64,000 bases of DNA from an uncultured Oscillospiraceae bacterium (GCA_947628315.1 CANQZJ010000004.1:1-64000), one strand, 5' to 3'; counted from the stretch's first letter, positions 49,713 to 58,957 are shown. Numbers and translations: made by a program. The notes: generated by a model not told the origin, from the letters alone.

Positions 49713-50834
49713 TCACGCTTCCTCCTGTTCCGACAGCGCTTCGATGAACAGATCCAGCTGCTCTTGGGTCGGGGTGTACTCAAATCGCTCCATGAGGAAC
49801 TTTTTCAAAATGACCGTGTCGTCCATCTTCTCCAGCTCATCCATCGTCAGGGACGATCCCTCGCCGGTGTCATCGTCCTGCCTGCCCTTAAACTCAAGTA
49901 AATAGGGGAACTGCTCCGACAGCTCCGCCTGCGTCTCCAGCCCCACATACCTGTCCGTGACGATCAGCCGCAGGTAGTCATTCCGCAGATCCGCGCGGGC
50001 CATGATTTCGGCAAAGGTCCCCTTGACCGTTTTGTGATCCCGAAGCTCCGGCAGAGGGATGAACGAGCTGGTCATGGTATCGGTATCCAGCAGGACGACG
50101 CCCTTTTCCTGCAGCTCCTCTTTGCCAAAGGAGTATTTCAGCGGTGAGCCGCTGTACCGGATCTTCTCTGTCACCGCCTGGGGCTTGTGGATGTGGCCCA
50201 GGGCGGCGTAGTCAAAGCCGTTGAACACGTCTTTGGAGACCGCGGACGCGGATCCGACCTGCGCGGCCCTGTCCGACTCGCACAGCTCGGCGTCCACGAT
50301 ATAGGAATGGCTGATCACGATGTTCTTCCGGGCGGGATCCATGCGCTCCCTGATATGGCTGCATACCACGAGAGCGGCGTCCTCCTGGGTCTTGATCTGA
50401 TCCCCATATTCCGGGAACAGTTGGATGACCTCGTACCGGTTGAAGAACGGAACAGGGTATACGGCCACTTTCCCGCCGTCCAGCAGCACCGGCTCGATCT
50501 CCCGCTCCAGACGGCCGGTGATGTGGAGGCCGGAGCCCTTCAAAAGCTCCCGGTGGGCGGCAAGCCGCTCGGGGGTGTCGTGGTTTCCCGCGATGACGAT
50601 AAACTGCACGCCCAGCTCGCCGCAGATGGTGCCTGCCGCCTGGTCAAACAGGGCGATGGCGTCGGCCCCCACATGGCCGCTGTCGTAGACGTCGCCGGCG
50701 CAGAGGACCGCCCCCACGTTTTCCCGGCGGATCAGGTCGTACAGCCGGTCAAGGAAATACCTTTGGCAATCCTCATAGGTATCGGACAGCGCCTTCATCC
50801 CCAAATGCCAGTCTGAAGTATGGATGATCTTCAT
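49713..50834 (-). CDS. sbcD: Nuclease SbcCD subunit D
   Basis: This 373-residue Mre11-type metallonuclease has KIIHTSDWHLG, LCAGDVYDSG, VIAGNHDTPERL, ISHSYI and ALGHIHKPQ, which give the full two-metal phosphoesterase set. The C-terminal segment (about 300-373), predicted helical and charged, is the expected SbcC-docking region. The ATG at 50834 is preceded by GGAGG. It is the first gene of the sbcDC pair. Confidence 0.96.
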   Translation of the reverse strand: MKIIHTSDWHLGMKALSDTYEDCQRYFLDRLYDLIRRENVGAVLCAGDVYDSGHVGADAIALFDQAAGTICGELGVQFIVIAGNHDTPERLAAHRELLKGSGLHITGRLEREIEPVLLDGGKVAVYPVPFFNRYEVIQLFPEYGDQIKTQEDAALVVCSHIRERMDPARKNIVISHSYIVDAELCESDRAAQVGSASAVSKDVFNGFDYAALGHIHKPQAVTEKIRYSGSPLKYSFGKEELQEKGVVLLDTDTMTSSFIPLPELRDHKTVKGTFAEIMARADLRNDYLRLIVTDRYVGLETQAELSEQFPYLLEFKGRQDDDTGEGSSLTMDELEKMDDTVILKKFLMERFEYTPTQEQLDLFIEALSEQEEA

Positions 50835-50951
50835 GATCGCGGCCTCCCGTTTGAGATACGCTTCAAGCAGATCAATTATATCAAAAAGGGAGCGCTTTGT
50901 CAGCAGAATTATATCGCGGTTGGTTCCTGTCTCCCCCGCTAAAAAAAGAAA

Positions 50952-50989
50952 ACCGGCGGGACATGATCTTGTGATCATGTCCCGCCGGT
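50952..50989 (-). terminator. Rho-independent terminator of the GH32 operon
   Basis: ACCGGCGGGACATGATC with its exact complement across a four-base loop, followed on the minus strand by TTTTCTTTTTTT. It is placed after the GH32 stop codon and upstream of sbcD. Confidence 0.9.
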
Positions 50990-51055
50990 CATGTTTTGAA
51001 TCGCGCCGCAGATTGCCGCTCTCTGGGGGCGGCGGAATCACAGTGGATCCTGACT

Positions 51056-52558
51056 TTATAGGTTATATCCGTCCATCGCGATGTCGTATTTCTCCACGCT
51101 CATGAGCACCTTGCCCAGGCACTGGAAGGAGATCCCGTCGGCGGACTGGGGGGTGTAGAAGGTCATGCTCATGACCTGCTCCCCGTCGTTGACGAAGATC
51201 TCGGCGCTGAACCGGTCGAGGATGACCCGCAGCTTGATCTCCCCGCCCCGATCCCGGACGAAACACTCCCGCATATGGACAAAGTCCCGGTCTACGCCGG
51301 AGTGCTCCCGGCTGATGCGGAGAATGGAGGTCTGGGGGCTGTAGGTGATGGAGGTATAGTGCTGGCTGCCGGCGGCCACCTTCATGCGGAACTGGGAGTA
51401 CTTGCAGTCGGCCAGGGGCCGCACCTTCACCGTCATGTCGATGGTTCGGCCAAACACCCCCCGCAGGACGGTCTCCTCCTGCACCGGGATGTCGGTGTAG
51501 GCGATCTTGCGGCCGTGGAGGGCGTCCAGCTCCCGGATGGGAACCTGGATGACCCGCCCGTCCCGGATGGACAGCTCCCGGGGGAGGGTCATCTGGCCGA
51601 ACCAGCTGGCGCCGCGGGGCTGGCCGCCCACGCAGGTGTCCCAGTTCTGCATCCAGGCCACCATGATCCGCCGCCCGTCCGGGGCCAGAAGGGTCTGGGG
51701 GGCATAGAAGTCCAGGCCGTAGTCCACCGCCTGCACGCCCTCCCGCTCAAAGCGGTGCTCTTTCGGGTCGTAGCAGCCCAGGAGGAACATGGTGCAGTCG
51801 CCGTTGTGGAACTCCATGCCCACGGCGCTCATGTCCTGGGGGCTGCACATGAGGATCTGCCGGCCGTCCAGGGGGAAGAAGTCGGGGCACTCCCACATGC
51901 GGCCGAACTCATTGTAGCAGCGATCCAGCACGGTGACGAAGTGCCAGTCAAGACCGTCGGCGCTCTCGAACAGGAGGATGGCGCCGCTGTCGTCCTCGGT
52001 GCGGCAGCCCACCACGCAGCCGTAGGAGCCGTCTTCATTTTGGAACATCTTAGGATCCCGGAAGTCAAAGCGGCTGAAGCCGGCGGGCAGGTCGGCGTCC
52101 CCCAGTACGGGATTTGCCGTCCACTTCTCGTAGTTGAGCCCGTCCCCGATGGCCAGACACTGGGTCTGGAGATCCTGCCGGGCGCCGTCCTCCCGGAGCT
52201 GGCGCTGCACCCCGGTGTACATGAGCAGCTGGCGGCCGTCGGGCAGCTCCACGGCGGAGCCGGAGAAGCAGCCGGCGTCGTCATAGTCGGTGTCCGGGGC
52301 GATGGCGGCGGGGAGGTACTCCCAGTGGAGCAGATCGGGGCTCACCGCATGGCCCCAGTGCATGGGGCCCCACTGGATGCTGTAAGGGTGGTATTGGTAG
52401 AAGAGATGGTACTGGCCCTTGTAGTAGGAAAAGCCGTTGGGGTCGTTCATCCAGCCGACCCGGGGGCTGAGATGGAAGAGGGGCCGATCCTCCCGGCGGA
52501 TGTTGCCGCCGAACTGCTCCTCGTATTCCCGGGCTTTTTGCAGCGCTTCGCTGGTCAT
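51056..52558 (-). CDS. GH32 beta-fructosidase (sucrose/fructan hydrolase)
   Basis: This 500-residue GH32 enzyme is a five-bladed propeller plus C-terminal beta-sandwich. The nucleophile is D39 in WMNDPNG, the transition-state stabiliser D168 is in FRDP, and the acid/base E223 is in WECPDFF. There is no signal peptide, so it is cytoplasmic and acts on imported sucrose or fructo-oligosaccharides. Phosphorylated and free substrates cannot be told apart. Because uptake is by an ABC transporter and not a PTS, free oligosaccharide is likelier. It is the last gene of a four-gene minus operon with the transporter, after a strong intercistronic hairpin. Confidence 0.95.
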   Translation of the reverse strand: MTSEALQKAREYEEQFGGNIRREDRPLFHLSPRVGWMNDPNGFSYYKGQYHLFYQYHPYSIQWGPMHWGHAVSPDLLHWEYLPAAIAPDTDYDDAGCFSGSAVELPDGRQLLMYTGVQRQLREDGARQDLQTQCLAIGDGLNYEKWTANPVLGDADLPAGFSRFDFRDPKMFQNEDGSYGCVVGCRTEDDSGAILLFESADGLDWHFVTVLDRCYNEFGRMWECPDFFPLDGRQILMCSPQDMSAVGMEFHNGDCTMFLLGCYDPKEHRFEREGVQAVDYGLDFYAPQTLLAPDGRRIMVAWMQNWDTCVGGQPRGASWFGQMTLPRELSIRDGRVIQVPIRELDALHGRKIAYTDIPVQEETVLRGVFGRTIDMTVKVRPLADCKYSQFRMKVAAGSQHYTSITYSPQTSILRISREHSGVDRDFVHMRECFVRDRGGEIKLRVILDRFSAEIFVNDGEQVMSMTFYTPQSADGISFQCLGKVLMSVEKYDIAMDGYNL

Positions 52559-52584
52559 TGGGTCGCCTCCGCGTTCAGATTTGT

Positions 52585-52622
52585 CAGATACAGCCGCATC
52601 CCGCGGGATGCGGCTGTATCTG
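52585..52622 (-). other. Intercistronic 38-base perfect palindrome
   Basis: CAGATACAGCCGCATCCC and its exact complement with a two-base centre lie between the binding-protein gene and the GH32 gene. No T run follows, so it is better read as an mRNA stabiliser or partial terminator than as a full terminator. Confidence 0.75.
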
Positions 52623-52652
52623 TTGGGTCGATTCAGCTGTCAGGGCAGGGCC

Positions 52653-54311
52653 TTATTGGGCCTCCATGTAACGGGTGTAGGCGTTCTGGTAGACCTCCAG
52701 CAGTTTGCTCATGCCGCAGCTGTCCTCCAGCATGGTCTTGTAGGCGTTCCACTCGTCGTCGGTGGGGCCGCCGTTCTTCAGCCAGTTGCCCTCCTTCTCA
52801 GAGACCTGGCTGGTGAAGTCGGCCTTGTAGCGGTCGATGACCTCCAGCTCCTCGGCGGTAAAGGTCACGTCGTTGGGGTAGGCGGCGGAGGAGCCCACAT
52901 AAGGCAGCCAGAACTCGGTCAGATCCTCCAGGCGCTCCTTGGCCCGGTCTTCCATCTCGAACACGTTGTTGTAGTACTCGGGGAGCACCAGGATGGGGCC
53001 AAGGGCCTGATACTGGTTGCGCAGCTCGCCGGCGGACTTGCCGTACTTCTCCCGGGCCTCGTCGTCGGTGATGGACTTCCACACGCCGGCGTCGTCCTTG
53101 CCGGTGAAGTAGATGTCGATGGGGCCGTACTGGAGCTGCATGGTGATCTCGGGATCATACCACTGGTCGAAGTACCTGCACAGCAGCTCGGGGTTGCCGC
53201 AGGCGCTGGTGATGTTCAGGTGGCCGGAGGTGACGGCGGGGGCGGAGCGCATGGTGACGTTGCGGGTCTGGGCGTACTGGGTGCCCTCGGGGCCGAACAT
53301 GGGGGGCAGGAACACGAAGTCATCGGCCTTGTCGCCGGCGATCTCGTCGATGTACCACCAGGTGGTGACGCCCACGCGGCCCTGGGAGACCTTGGCGATG
53401 AGCTGGCTGGTGTCCTGGGAGAACATCTCCAGATCCATCAGGCCCTCTTTGTACCAGTCGGAGAAGTAGCTGACGGCGTCGCGATAGGCGTCGCTGACGC
53501 AGACGAACTCCACGGTGCCGTCGTCATGGGCCAGCAGGTCGTTGCACACGTCGCTGGTGAAGTTGGTGAAGCCGAAGCCGGCGTAGAAGATCTCCTGGCC
53601 CCAGCACCACTGGTCATAGCCGGTGGACATGGGGATGGTGGAACCGGCGGCGTTGCCGGCGCGGGTGGCCATGTCGTTGTCCTTGAAGGCCTTCAGCGCG
53701 TCGTGCAGCTCGGTGAGGTTGGTGGGGACGGCCAGGCCCAGCTCGTCCAGCCAGGTTTTGTTGATCATGGAGAACTCGGGGATGGAGTGGATGGGCAGGT
53801 TGTTCTCCGCGCCGATGGCGGCGGTGCCCATGACCTCGCCCTGGGGCAGGCCGTAGATCTTGCCGTCGGCCATGGTGATGGCGGAGCGGTACTCAGGGTG
53901 CTCGTCCAGGATCTTGGACAGGTTGGGCATGATCTCCGGGGTGATGTAGGGGGTCAGGTCGATGAAGGTGCCGTCGGAGCCGTACTTGTTGATGTCGTTC
54001 TGGCTGAAGCCCACGGCGATGAAGGCGTCGGGCAGCTGGTTGCCGCCGATGAGGGTGCCGACGCGCTCGCCCAGGGAGTCACTCATCAGATCCCAGTCGA
54101 TCTCCACGCCGGCGGTCTCCGCCATCTGGTTCATGACGGGGTTGGAGTCATAGCCGGAGCTCAGGGGGGAGTTGCCGCCCACGATGTAGAAATCGGTCTG
54201 GTTGGGGTCGGCGGAGGACTTGGAGCCGCCGCCGCAGCCGGCCATCAGCCCGCACAGCAGGCCGGCGCACAGGATCAGGCACAGCGCTTTGACGAGGATG
54301 TTCTTTTTCAT
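52653..54311 (-). CDS. Sugar ABC transporter substrate-binding lipoprotein
   Basis: This 552-residue large extracellular solute-binding protein (family 1 type, LplA-like size) has a lipoprotein signal peptide (C26 in LMAGC). The mature part begins with a short Gly/Ser linker and then DFYIVGGNSPLSSGYDSNPVMNQ, with the typical internal DAFIAVGF and DLTPYITPEIMPNL motifs of oligosaccharide binding proteins. It is clustered with LplB- and LplC-type permeases and GH32, so its ligand is probably a fructo-oligosaccharide. As usual for this class, no dedicated ATPase gene is adjacent; a shared MsmK/MsmX-type ATPase encoded elsewhere is likely. AAGGAG precedes the ATG. Confidence 0.94.
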   Translation of the reverse strand: MKKNILVKALCLILCAGLLCGLMAGCGGGSKSSADPNQTDFYIVGGNSPLSSGYDSNPVMNQMAETAGVEIDWDLMSDSLGERVGTLIGGNQLPDAFIAVGFSQNDINKYGSDGTFIDLTPYITPEIMPNLSKILDEHPEYRSAITMADGKIYGLPQGEVMGTAAIGAENNLPIHSIPEFSMINKTWLDELGLAVPTNLTELHDALKAFKDNDMATRAGNAAGSTIPMSTGYDQWCWGQEIFYAGFGFTNFTSDVCNDLLAHDDGTVEFVCVSDAYRDAVSYFSDWYKEGLMDLEMFSQDTSQLIAKVSQGRVGVTTWWYIDEIAGDKADDFVFLPPMFGPEGTQYAQTRNVTMRSAPAVTSGHLNITSACGNPELLCRYFDQWYDPEITMQLQYGPIDIYFTGKDDAGVWKSITDDEAREKYGKSAGELRNQYQALGPILVLPEYYNNVFEMEDRAKERLEDLTEFWLPYVGSSAAYPNDVTFTAEELEVIDRYKADFTSQVSEKEGNWLKNGGPTDDEWNAYKTMLEDSCGMSKLLEVYQNAYTRYMEAQ

Positions 54312-54347
54312 AGCGATTCTCCTTATCAAGAATTCAGATGGTGCAGA

Positions 54348-55232
54348 TCAGCCCTTCACGGCGCCGGACATGAAGCCCTGCTCGAAGTACTTCTGCACGA
54401 AGGGGTAGATGACCAGCATGGGCACCGCCGCCACCACGATGGAGGCGAACTTGATCAGCTCGGCGATGCGGTTCTGCTCGGCGTAGCCGCCGTCCCCGGA
54501 GTTGATGTTGGCGGAGGCGTTGATGAGGATGCCGCGCAGCACCAGGGGGAAGGGGTCTTTGGCGTGGTCGCTGAAATAAATCAGGGCGGTGAACCAGTCG
54601 TTCCAGTAGGCCACCATGGAGAACACCACCATCACCGCCATGATGGAGCGGCTCAGGGGGATGACCACCCGCAGGAAGATGGTCATGTTGTCGGCCCCGT
54701 CGATCTGGGCGGCCTCGATCATGTCCCTGGGGATGTTGTTCTCAAAGAAGTTCCGCACGATGATGACGTTGCCCATGGCCACGCCGCCGGGGAGGAACAG
54801 GGCCCACATGTTGTTCAGCAGGCCGGTGTCCCGCACCACGATGTAGGTGGGGATCAGGCCGCCGCCGAAGTACATGGTGATGATGAAGAAGATGGAGATC
54901 CACTTCCGGCCGGGCAGATCCCTCCGGCTCAGCGGGAAGGCCACGATGTAGACCATCACCACCGAGTAGATGGTGCCGATGACGGTGTACTTCACCGAGT
55001 TGAGGAAGCCCTTTAACAGGTCGGAACGGGCGAACACCGAGGTGTAGCCCTCCAGGGTGAACTGGCTGGGCAGCAGGAAGGTCTTGCCGGCGTACACATC
55101 ATAGGGGTCGGACACGGAGGCGATGACGACATAGTACAGAGGATAGGCGATGATGAGCAGGATCACGCAGCAGATGATCACCAGGATGACGTCGCTGGTG
55201 CGGTCGGACAGGCCGTGTCTTTTTGCAGTCAT
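54348..55232 (-). CDS. Sugar ABC transporter permease, LplC type
   Basis: This 294-residue inner-membrane permease has six hydrophobic segments. The EAA loop is EAAQIDGADNMTIFLRVVIPLS, which docks the ATPase. The GGGLIPTYIVVRDTGLLNN region and C-terminal KYFEQGFMSGAVKG are characteristic of the LplC/YtcP branch. The ATG at 55232 has AAGGAGG eight bases upstream; it follows lplB by 13 bases. Confidence 0.95.
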   Translation of the reverse strand: MTAKRHGLSDRTSDVILVIICCVILLIIAYPLYYVVIASVSDPYDVYAGKTFLLPSQFTLEGYTSVFARSDLLKGFLNSVKYTVIGTIYSVVMVYIVAFPLSRRDLPGRKWISIFFIITMYFGGGLIPTYIVVRDTGLLNNMWALFLPGGVAMGNVIIVRNFFENNIPRDMIEAAQIDGADNMTIFLRVVIPLSRSIMAVMVVFSMVAYWNDWFTALIYFSDHAKDPFPLVLRGILINASANINSGDGGYAEQNRIAELIKFASIVVAAVPMLVIYPFVQKYFEQGFMSGAVKG

Positions 55233-55245
55233 GTTCCGCACCTCC

Positions 55246-56199
55246 TTACACGAAGCTGACGTCGGCAGCCTTCTTGGCGATCTGGTTGACGACCACCAGC
55301 AGGATGATGTTGATGACCGTGTTGAACAGACCCACCGCGGTGGAGAGACTGTAGGCGTGGTTGACGATACCCTGTTCGTAGACGTACACCGCGATGACGT
55401 CGCTGGTGGCCTTGTTCAGCTGGGTCTGGAGCAGGAATACCTTTTCGAAGCCGACGCTCATCAGGCCGCTGGCGCTCATGATGAGCTGAAGGATGATCAT
55501 GGGAGTCAGCTCGGGCAGATCGATGTTCATGATGCGCTGGAACATGGACGCGCCGTCGATCTTGGCCGCCTCATAGAGGCCGGGGTCTACGGCGGACAGG
55601 GTGGCCAGGTAGATGATGGTGCCCCAGCCGGCGTCCTGCCAGATGCCGGAGGCGATGTAGATGGTGCGGAAGGCCTCGGGCACCGTCAGGAAGTCCACCT
55701 GGGATCCCAGCAGCAGGTTGATGAGGCCGCCGTAGGGGGAGAGGAAGATGCGGATCATACCGCAGACCACCATGATGGAGATGAAGTGGGGGGCGTAGAG
55801 AACGGTCTGCACCACCCGCTTGAACCGCTTGAAGCGGAGCTGGTTGATGGCCAGGGACAGGATGATGGGCACCGGGAAGCTCCACAGCAGGCTGAACAGG
55901 CTCAGCAGGACGGTGTTGACGATCATCCGGCGGAAGTTGGGGGCGGTGAAGAACCGCTCGAACCACTGGAAGCCCACCCATTCGCTGCCGAAGAAGCCGC
56001 GGCTGGGGACATAATCGCGGAAGGCGATCTGGATGCCCACCATGGGGATGTACTTGTAGATCACGGTGATGACGATGGGGATGACCAGCAGCAGATAGAG
56101 CTGCCAGTTCTCCAGGATGCGTTTGCCCAGGGACTTGCCGGCCACGGTTCTGACCTGGGCCGGCGCCTGTCCGGAGGCAGCGGAAGCAGATTTGCTCAC
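55246..56199 (-). CDS. Sugar ABC transporter permease, LplB type
   Basis: This 317-residue permease is the partner of LplC. The N-terminal ~35 residues are cytoplasmic and basic (SKSASAASGQAPAQVRTVAGKSLGKRI). Six hydrophobic segments follow, with the EAA loop EAAKIDGASMFQRIMNIDLPEL. MVGIQIAFRDYVPSRGFFGSEWVG is typical of LplB. The start is GTG at 56199, fixed by AAAGGAGGG nine bases upstream. It is the first gene of the minus-strand operon and directly faces the LacI-type control region. Confidence 0.94.
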   Translation of the reverse strand: MSKSASAASGQAPAQVRTVAGKSLGKRILENWQLYLLLVIPIVITVIYKYIPMVGIQIAFRDYVPSRGFFGSEWVGFQWFERFFTAPNFRRMIVNTVLLSLFSLLWSFPVPIILSLAINQLRFKRFKRVVQTVLYAPHFISIMVVCGMIRIFLSPYGGLINLLLGSQVDFLTVPEAFRTIYIASGIWQDAGWGTIIYLATLSAVDPGLYEAAKIDGASMFQRIMNIDLPELTPMIILQLIMSASGLMSVGFEKVFLLQTQLNKATSDVIAVYVYEQGIVNHAYSLSTAVGLFNTVINIILLVVVNQIAKKAADVSFV

Positions 56200-56328
56200 G
56201 CGGGGACTCCCTCCTTTAATATGGATTGCCTTTTGAGGCGCGGGAGGAGCGGGACGCCCTCCCGCCCGGGCCCCGCGCTCTGCCGGCCGGGTCACCAACC
56301 TGTGCCGGGAACACGGGACGATTGCGTT

Positions 56329-56351
56329 GCGAAACGTTATTTCTTGTTCAA
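56329..56351. promoter_or_regulatory. Putative LacI-family operator (exact repeat of 61440-61462)
   Basis: A 23-base sequence containing GAAACGTT and TTGTTCAA is repeated exactly at 61440-61462. Here it lies at the expected transcription start of the minus-strand transporter operon; at the other site it lies just downstream of the promoter of the second plus operon. The AACGTT core fits LacI/GalR operators and the adjacent gene encodes such a regulator. Confidence 0.7.
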
Positions 56352-56356
56352 GATAG

Positions 56357-56385
56357 AAGGTAGCACAGTGAAACGTTCAAGTCAA
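56357..56385 (-). promoter_or_regulatory. Promoter of the transporter-GH32 operon with embedded operator
   Basis: TTGACT (56380-56385), 17 bases, TACCTT (56357-56362) on the minus strand. The spacer contains a TTGAACGTTTCA-like element (56369-56380), a second likely LacI-family site placed to block RNA polymerase. Confidence 0.6.
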
Positions 56386-56481
56386 CAAAAAATTTGAGAG
56401 ATTTTCGGGAAAAGATAAAATTTTCGCAAAACACACAAAAACAAAACGGCTAAAATGGTCATTCTGACGAACAAAGAGCAC

Positions 56482-56495
56482 ATCAAACGTTTCAT
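56482..56495. promoter_or_regulatory. Putative LacI-family operator
   Basis: ATCAAACGTTTCAT is a palindrome with one mismatch centred on CG and close to the general LacI-family operator form. It lies upstream of the lacI-type promoter. The interval 56200-56606 as a whole is an AT-rich control region without genes. Confidence 0.6.
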
Positions 56496-56525
56496 GAAAA
56501 AATCAAAAAAGTCTTTATAAAGCTC

Positions 56526-56554
56526 TTTACAAATAGCGATTCATCCGCTATAAT
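56526..56554 (+). promoter_or_regulatory. Sigma-A promoter of the LacI-fructokinase operon
   Basis: TTTACA (56526-56531), 17 bases, TATAAT (56549-56554), 52 bases before the regulator's start codon. Confidence 0.75.
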
Positions 56555-56606
56555 GTGAAACAGAGTTGATCATTTCACCATCATTTCACAAAACGGAAGT
56601 GAGCCT

Positions 56607-57599
56607 ATGTCAAGACAGCAGAGTTCGGCCCCCACCATGAAGGACGTGGCCCGGGAGGCGGGCGTGGCCCTGGGCACCGTGTCCAAGGTCATCAACGGCC
56701 TGCCCGTGGGGGAGAGCTACCGCCTCCGGGTGGAGGAGGCCGTCAAGGCCCTGAACTACCGGGTGAACAACTACGCCCGGGGCCTCAAAGGAGGGCAGAC
56801 CTTCATCATCGCGGTGATGATCCCCAACCTGCTCAACCCCTATTTCTCCCGGGTGGCCCACTGCATCAACCTGGAGCTGGCGGCCCGGGGCTATAAGATG
56901 CTGCTGTGCTCCACCGAGTTCGACCCGATCCAGGAGCAGAATTACGTGATCAGCGCCGAGCAGCAGAAGGTGGACGGCATCATCTGCCTGTCCTATAACC
57001 CGGAGCTGGAGGTGTCGGAGGATGTGCCCCTCATCTCCATCGACCGGTATTTCGGCGCCAAGATCCCCTGCGTGGCCAGCGACAACTACGGCGGCGGCCG
57101 CCTGGCGGCGGAGAAGCTGGTGGAGAACGGCTGCAAAAACCTGGCCTTCCTGCGCATCGGCTCCGTCCTCACCAACGAGCCCAACAAGCGGCGGGACGGC
57201 TTCATCAACGGCTGCGAGGCCCTGGGAGTCCCCTATTCCCTGAAGATCGTGGACGACGGCACCCCCTATTCCGAGTTCGAGGCGTTCCTGCGGGAGCATT
57301 TCCACGGCGGCAAGCTGGATTTCGACGGCATCTTCTGCGTCACCGACTCCCTGGCCCACCAGATCATCGACTCTCTGAGAACCATGGGCCTGCGGGTGCC
57401 GGAGGACGTGCAGGTGGTGGGGTTCGACGGCATCCGCAGCTTCGGCGATCTGGAGTACACCTGCTCCACCATCGTCCAGCCGGTGGAGGAGATCGCCGCC
57501 CAGTGCGTGGAGATGGTGCTGGAGAAGGATCGCTCCCGCCTGCCGGCGCTGGTGTGCCTGCCGGTGAGCTACGCCTGCGGCGGCACCACCAAGGGGTGA
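56607..57599 (+). CDS. LacI/GalR-family transcriptional regulator
   Basis: This 330-residue protein has an N-terminal LacI helix-turn-helix (TMKDVAREAGVALGTVSKVINGLPVGESYRLRVEEAV), the hinge helix region NNYARGLKGG and a periplasmic-binding-protein-like effector domain (FIIAVMIPNLLNPYFSRV, DGIICLSY, VPLISIDRYFG, CVASDNYGGGRLAAEKL, DGIFCVTDSLAHQIID, VVGFDGI). It probably represses the fructan genes on both sides and is relieved by a sugar. It lies between divergent operons and is the first gene of the plus-strand one. Confidence 0.94.
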   Translation: MSRQQSSAPTMKDVAREAGVALGTVSKVINGLPVGESYRLRVEEAVKALNYRVNNYARGLKGGQTFIIAVMIPNLLNPYFSRVAHCINLELAARGYKMLLCSTEFDPIQEQNYVISAEQQKVDGIICLSYNPELEVSEDVPLISIDRYFGAKIPCVASDNYGGGRLAAEKLVENGCKNLAFLRIGSVLTNEPNKRRDGFINGCEALGVPYSLKIVDDGTPYSEFEAFLREHFHGGKLDFDGIFCVTDSLAHQIIDSLRTMGLRVPEDVQVVGFDGIRSFGDLEYTCSTIVQPVEEIAAQCVEMVLEKDRSRLPALVCLPVSYACGGTTKG

Positions 57600-57605
57600 G
57601 GGGCC

Positions 57606-58352
57606 ATGGCCAGCGAGTATTTGAAGTGGAAGTACCGGGACGTGAAGCCCGACGAGCCGCCCCGGGAGCGGACGAAGAAGGAAAAACTGGCCAACTGGTT
57701 CTATTATTATAAATGGTGGCTGGCGGTGGGGGCGGTGCTGCTGGTCTGCCTGGGCAGCATCCTCTGGAACGCCCTGGGCATCGGAAAGGTGCGGCCGGAT
57801 CACATCTTCGCCTACGTGGGGGAGCGCGCCCTGCCGGAGGACTGCGTGGAGGCCCTGGAGCGGGAGCTGGCCGCCCTGGGCCAGGACGTGAACGGGGACG
57901 GCAAGACCGTGGTGGAGCTGCGGCAGTACCCCACCGGCGGGGACGGCGCCGACCCCGAAGAGGCCATGCAGTACGCCTACGCCTCCGGCGCCAAGCTGAT
58001 GGCCGACCTCAACGAGGGGGAGAGCTTTTTCTTCCTGCTGGAGGATCCGGAGGGGTTCCAGGAGGGCTATCAGATCCTGGCGGGGCCGGACGGACAGCTC
58101 GCCCCGGAGGGGGACGACAGCGTGGGGGACAAGGCCGCGCTGTGGGCCGGCTGCCCGGTGCTGACCGGCCTGGATCTGGGGAGCTACGAGGCGGACACGC
58201 TGAGCGGCGAAACCGTCACCGGGGACTGCCAGGAACTTCTGTCCGGGCTGTATCTGGCCCGCCGGGGCTTTTACTATGAGAAGCAGGCCGCCAAACACGG
58301 GGCCGACGGAGAACTGTGGGCCATCCTGACCCAGGGGGCGATTTTTTCGTGA
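57606..58352 (+). CDS. Single-pass membrane protein of unknown function (fructan locus)
   Basis: This 248-residue protein has a basic cytoplasmic start containing KLANWFYYYKWWLAVG, one membrane helix at about residues 37-58 and an acidic extracytoplasmic domain of roughly 190 residues. That domain has a mixed alpha/beta look (HIFAYVGERALPEDCVEALERELAALGQDV, GAKLMADLNEGESFFFLLEDPEGF). It starts six bases after the regulator gene, so it is certainly in the same transcript. Similar small envelope proteins accompany LplBC sugar transporters in related bacteria, to my recollection, but no function is known to me. Confidence 0.75.
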   Translation: MASEYLKWKYRDVKPDEPPRERTKKEKLANWFYYYKWWLAVGAVLLVCLGSILWNALGIGKVRPDHIFAYVGERALPEDCVEALERELAALGQDVNGDGKTVVELRQYPTGGDGADPEEAMQYAYASGAKLMADLNEGESFFFLLEDPEGFQEGYQILAGPDGQLAPEGDDSVGDKAALWAGCPVLTGLDLGSYEADTLSGETVTGDCQELLSGLYLARRGFYYEKQAAKHGADGELWAILTQGAIFS

Positions 58353-58945
58353 AGAAAATGAAACGTATCATAACGCTGGCGGCAGCGGCGGCGCTGCTGC
58401 TGTCCGGCTGCGCCGGGCCCTCCGGGCCGGCCGGCCTCCCCGCCGGATGGGGGGAGGACTGGATCCTGGTGGGGGATCTGCTGGGGGTGGAGCCCATGGA
58501 GGGCTTTGCCCCCGGCGAGAACAGGGACGCCCTGGGGGCGGCGGGGCTGTACTACGCCACCTGGACCGCCGGTGAGGGGGAGACTATCACCAACGACGAG
58601 GACGAGGAGGCCGCCGTATACGACGCCCAGCTCTATGTGCTGATCCAGCAGTATAAGGAGGGCGGCAAGGCGGAGACCGCCCTGGAGGACTGGCAGGAGC
58701 GGGAGCGGGAGAACTACGGGTCCGGTGAGGCGGCGGCTGAGACCCACGCCGGACAGGCGTTCACCGTCCTCCCCCTGCTGGAGGGGAAAGAGGGCAACCC
58801 CTACACCCACGGGGCGGCGGCCTTCGCCCTCCACGAGGGAGGCTGGGCCCTCTGCGTGGAGCTGCTGTGCCGGGACGGCTTCGAAGGGGAGCCCCAGGCC
58901 GTCCTGGGGGCGTTTCTGGACGGCTTCCACTATAACGACGGATAA
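58349..58945 (+). CDS. Small lipoprotein of unknown function (fructan locus)
   Basis: This 198-residue lipoprotein has a clear signal peptide (lipobox LLSGC, C21). The mature part is acidic (GWGEDWILVGDLLGVEPMEGFAPGENRDALGAAGLYYATW...). The end FLDGFHYND is conserved-looking. The start is taken as GTG at 58349, overlapping the previous stop by four bases behind AGGGGG; an ATG three codons later is possible. No family is recognised. Its place in a sugar operon suggests a role at the transporter or cell surface. Confidence 0.75.
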   Translation: MKKMKRIITLAAAAALLLSGCAGPSGPAGLPAGWGEDWILVGDLLGVEPMEGFAPGENRDALGAAGLYYATWTAGEGETITNDEDEEAAVYDAQLYVLIQQYKEGGKAETALEDWQERERENYGSGEAAAETHAGQAFTVLPLLEGKEGNPYTHGAAAFALHEGGWALCVELLCRDGFEGEPQAVLGAFLDGFHYNDG

Positions 58946-58957
58946 GGAGGATGCGCG

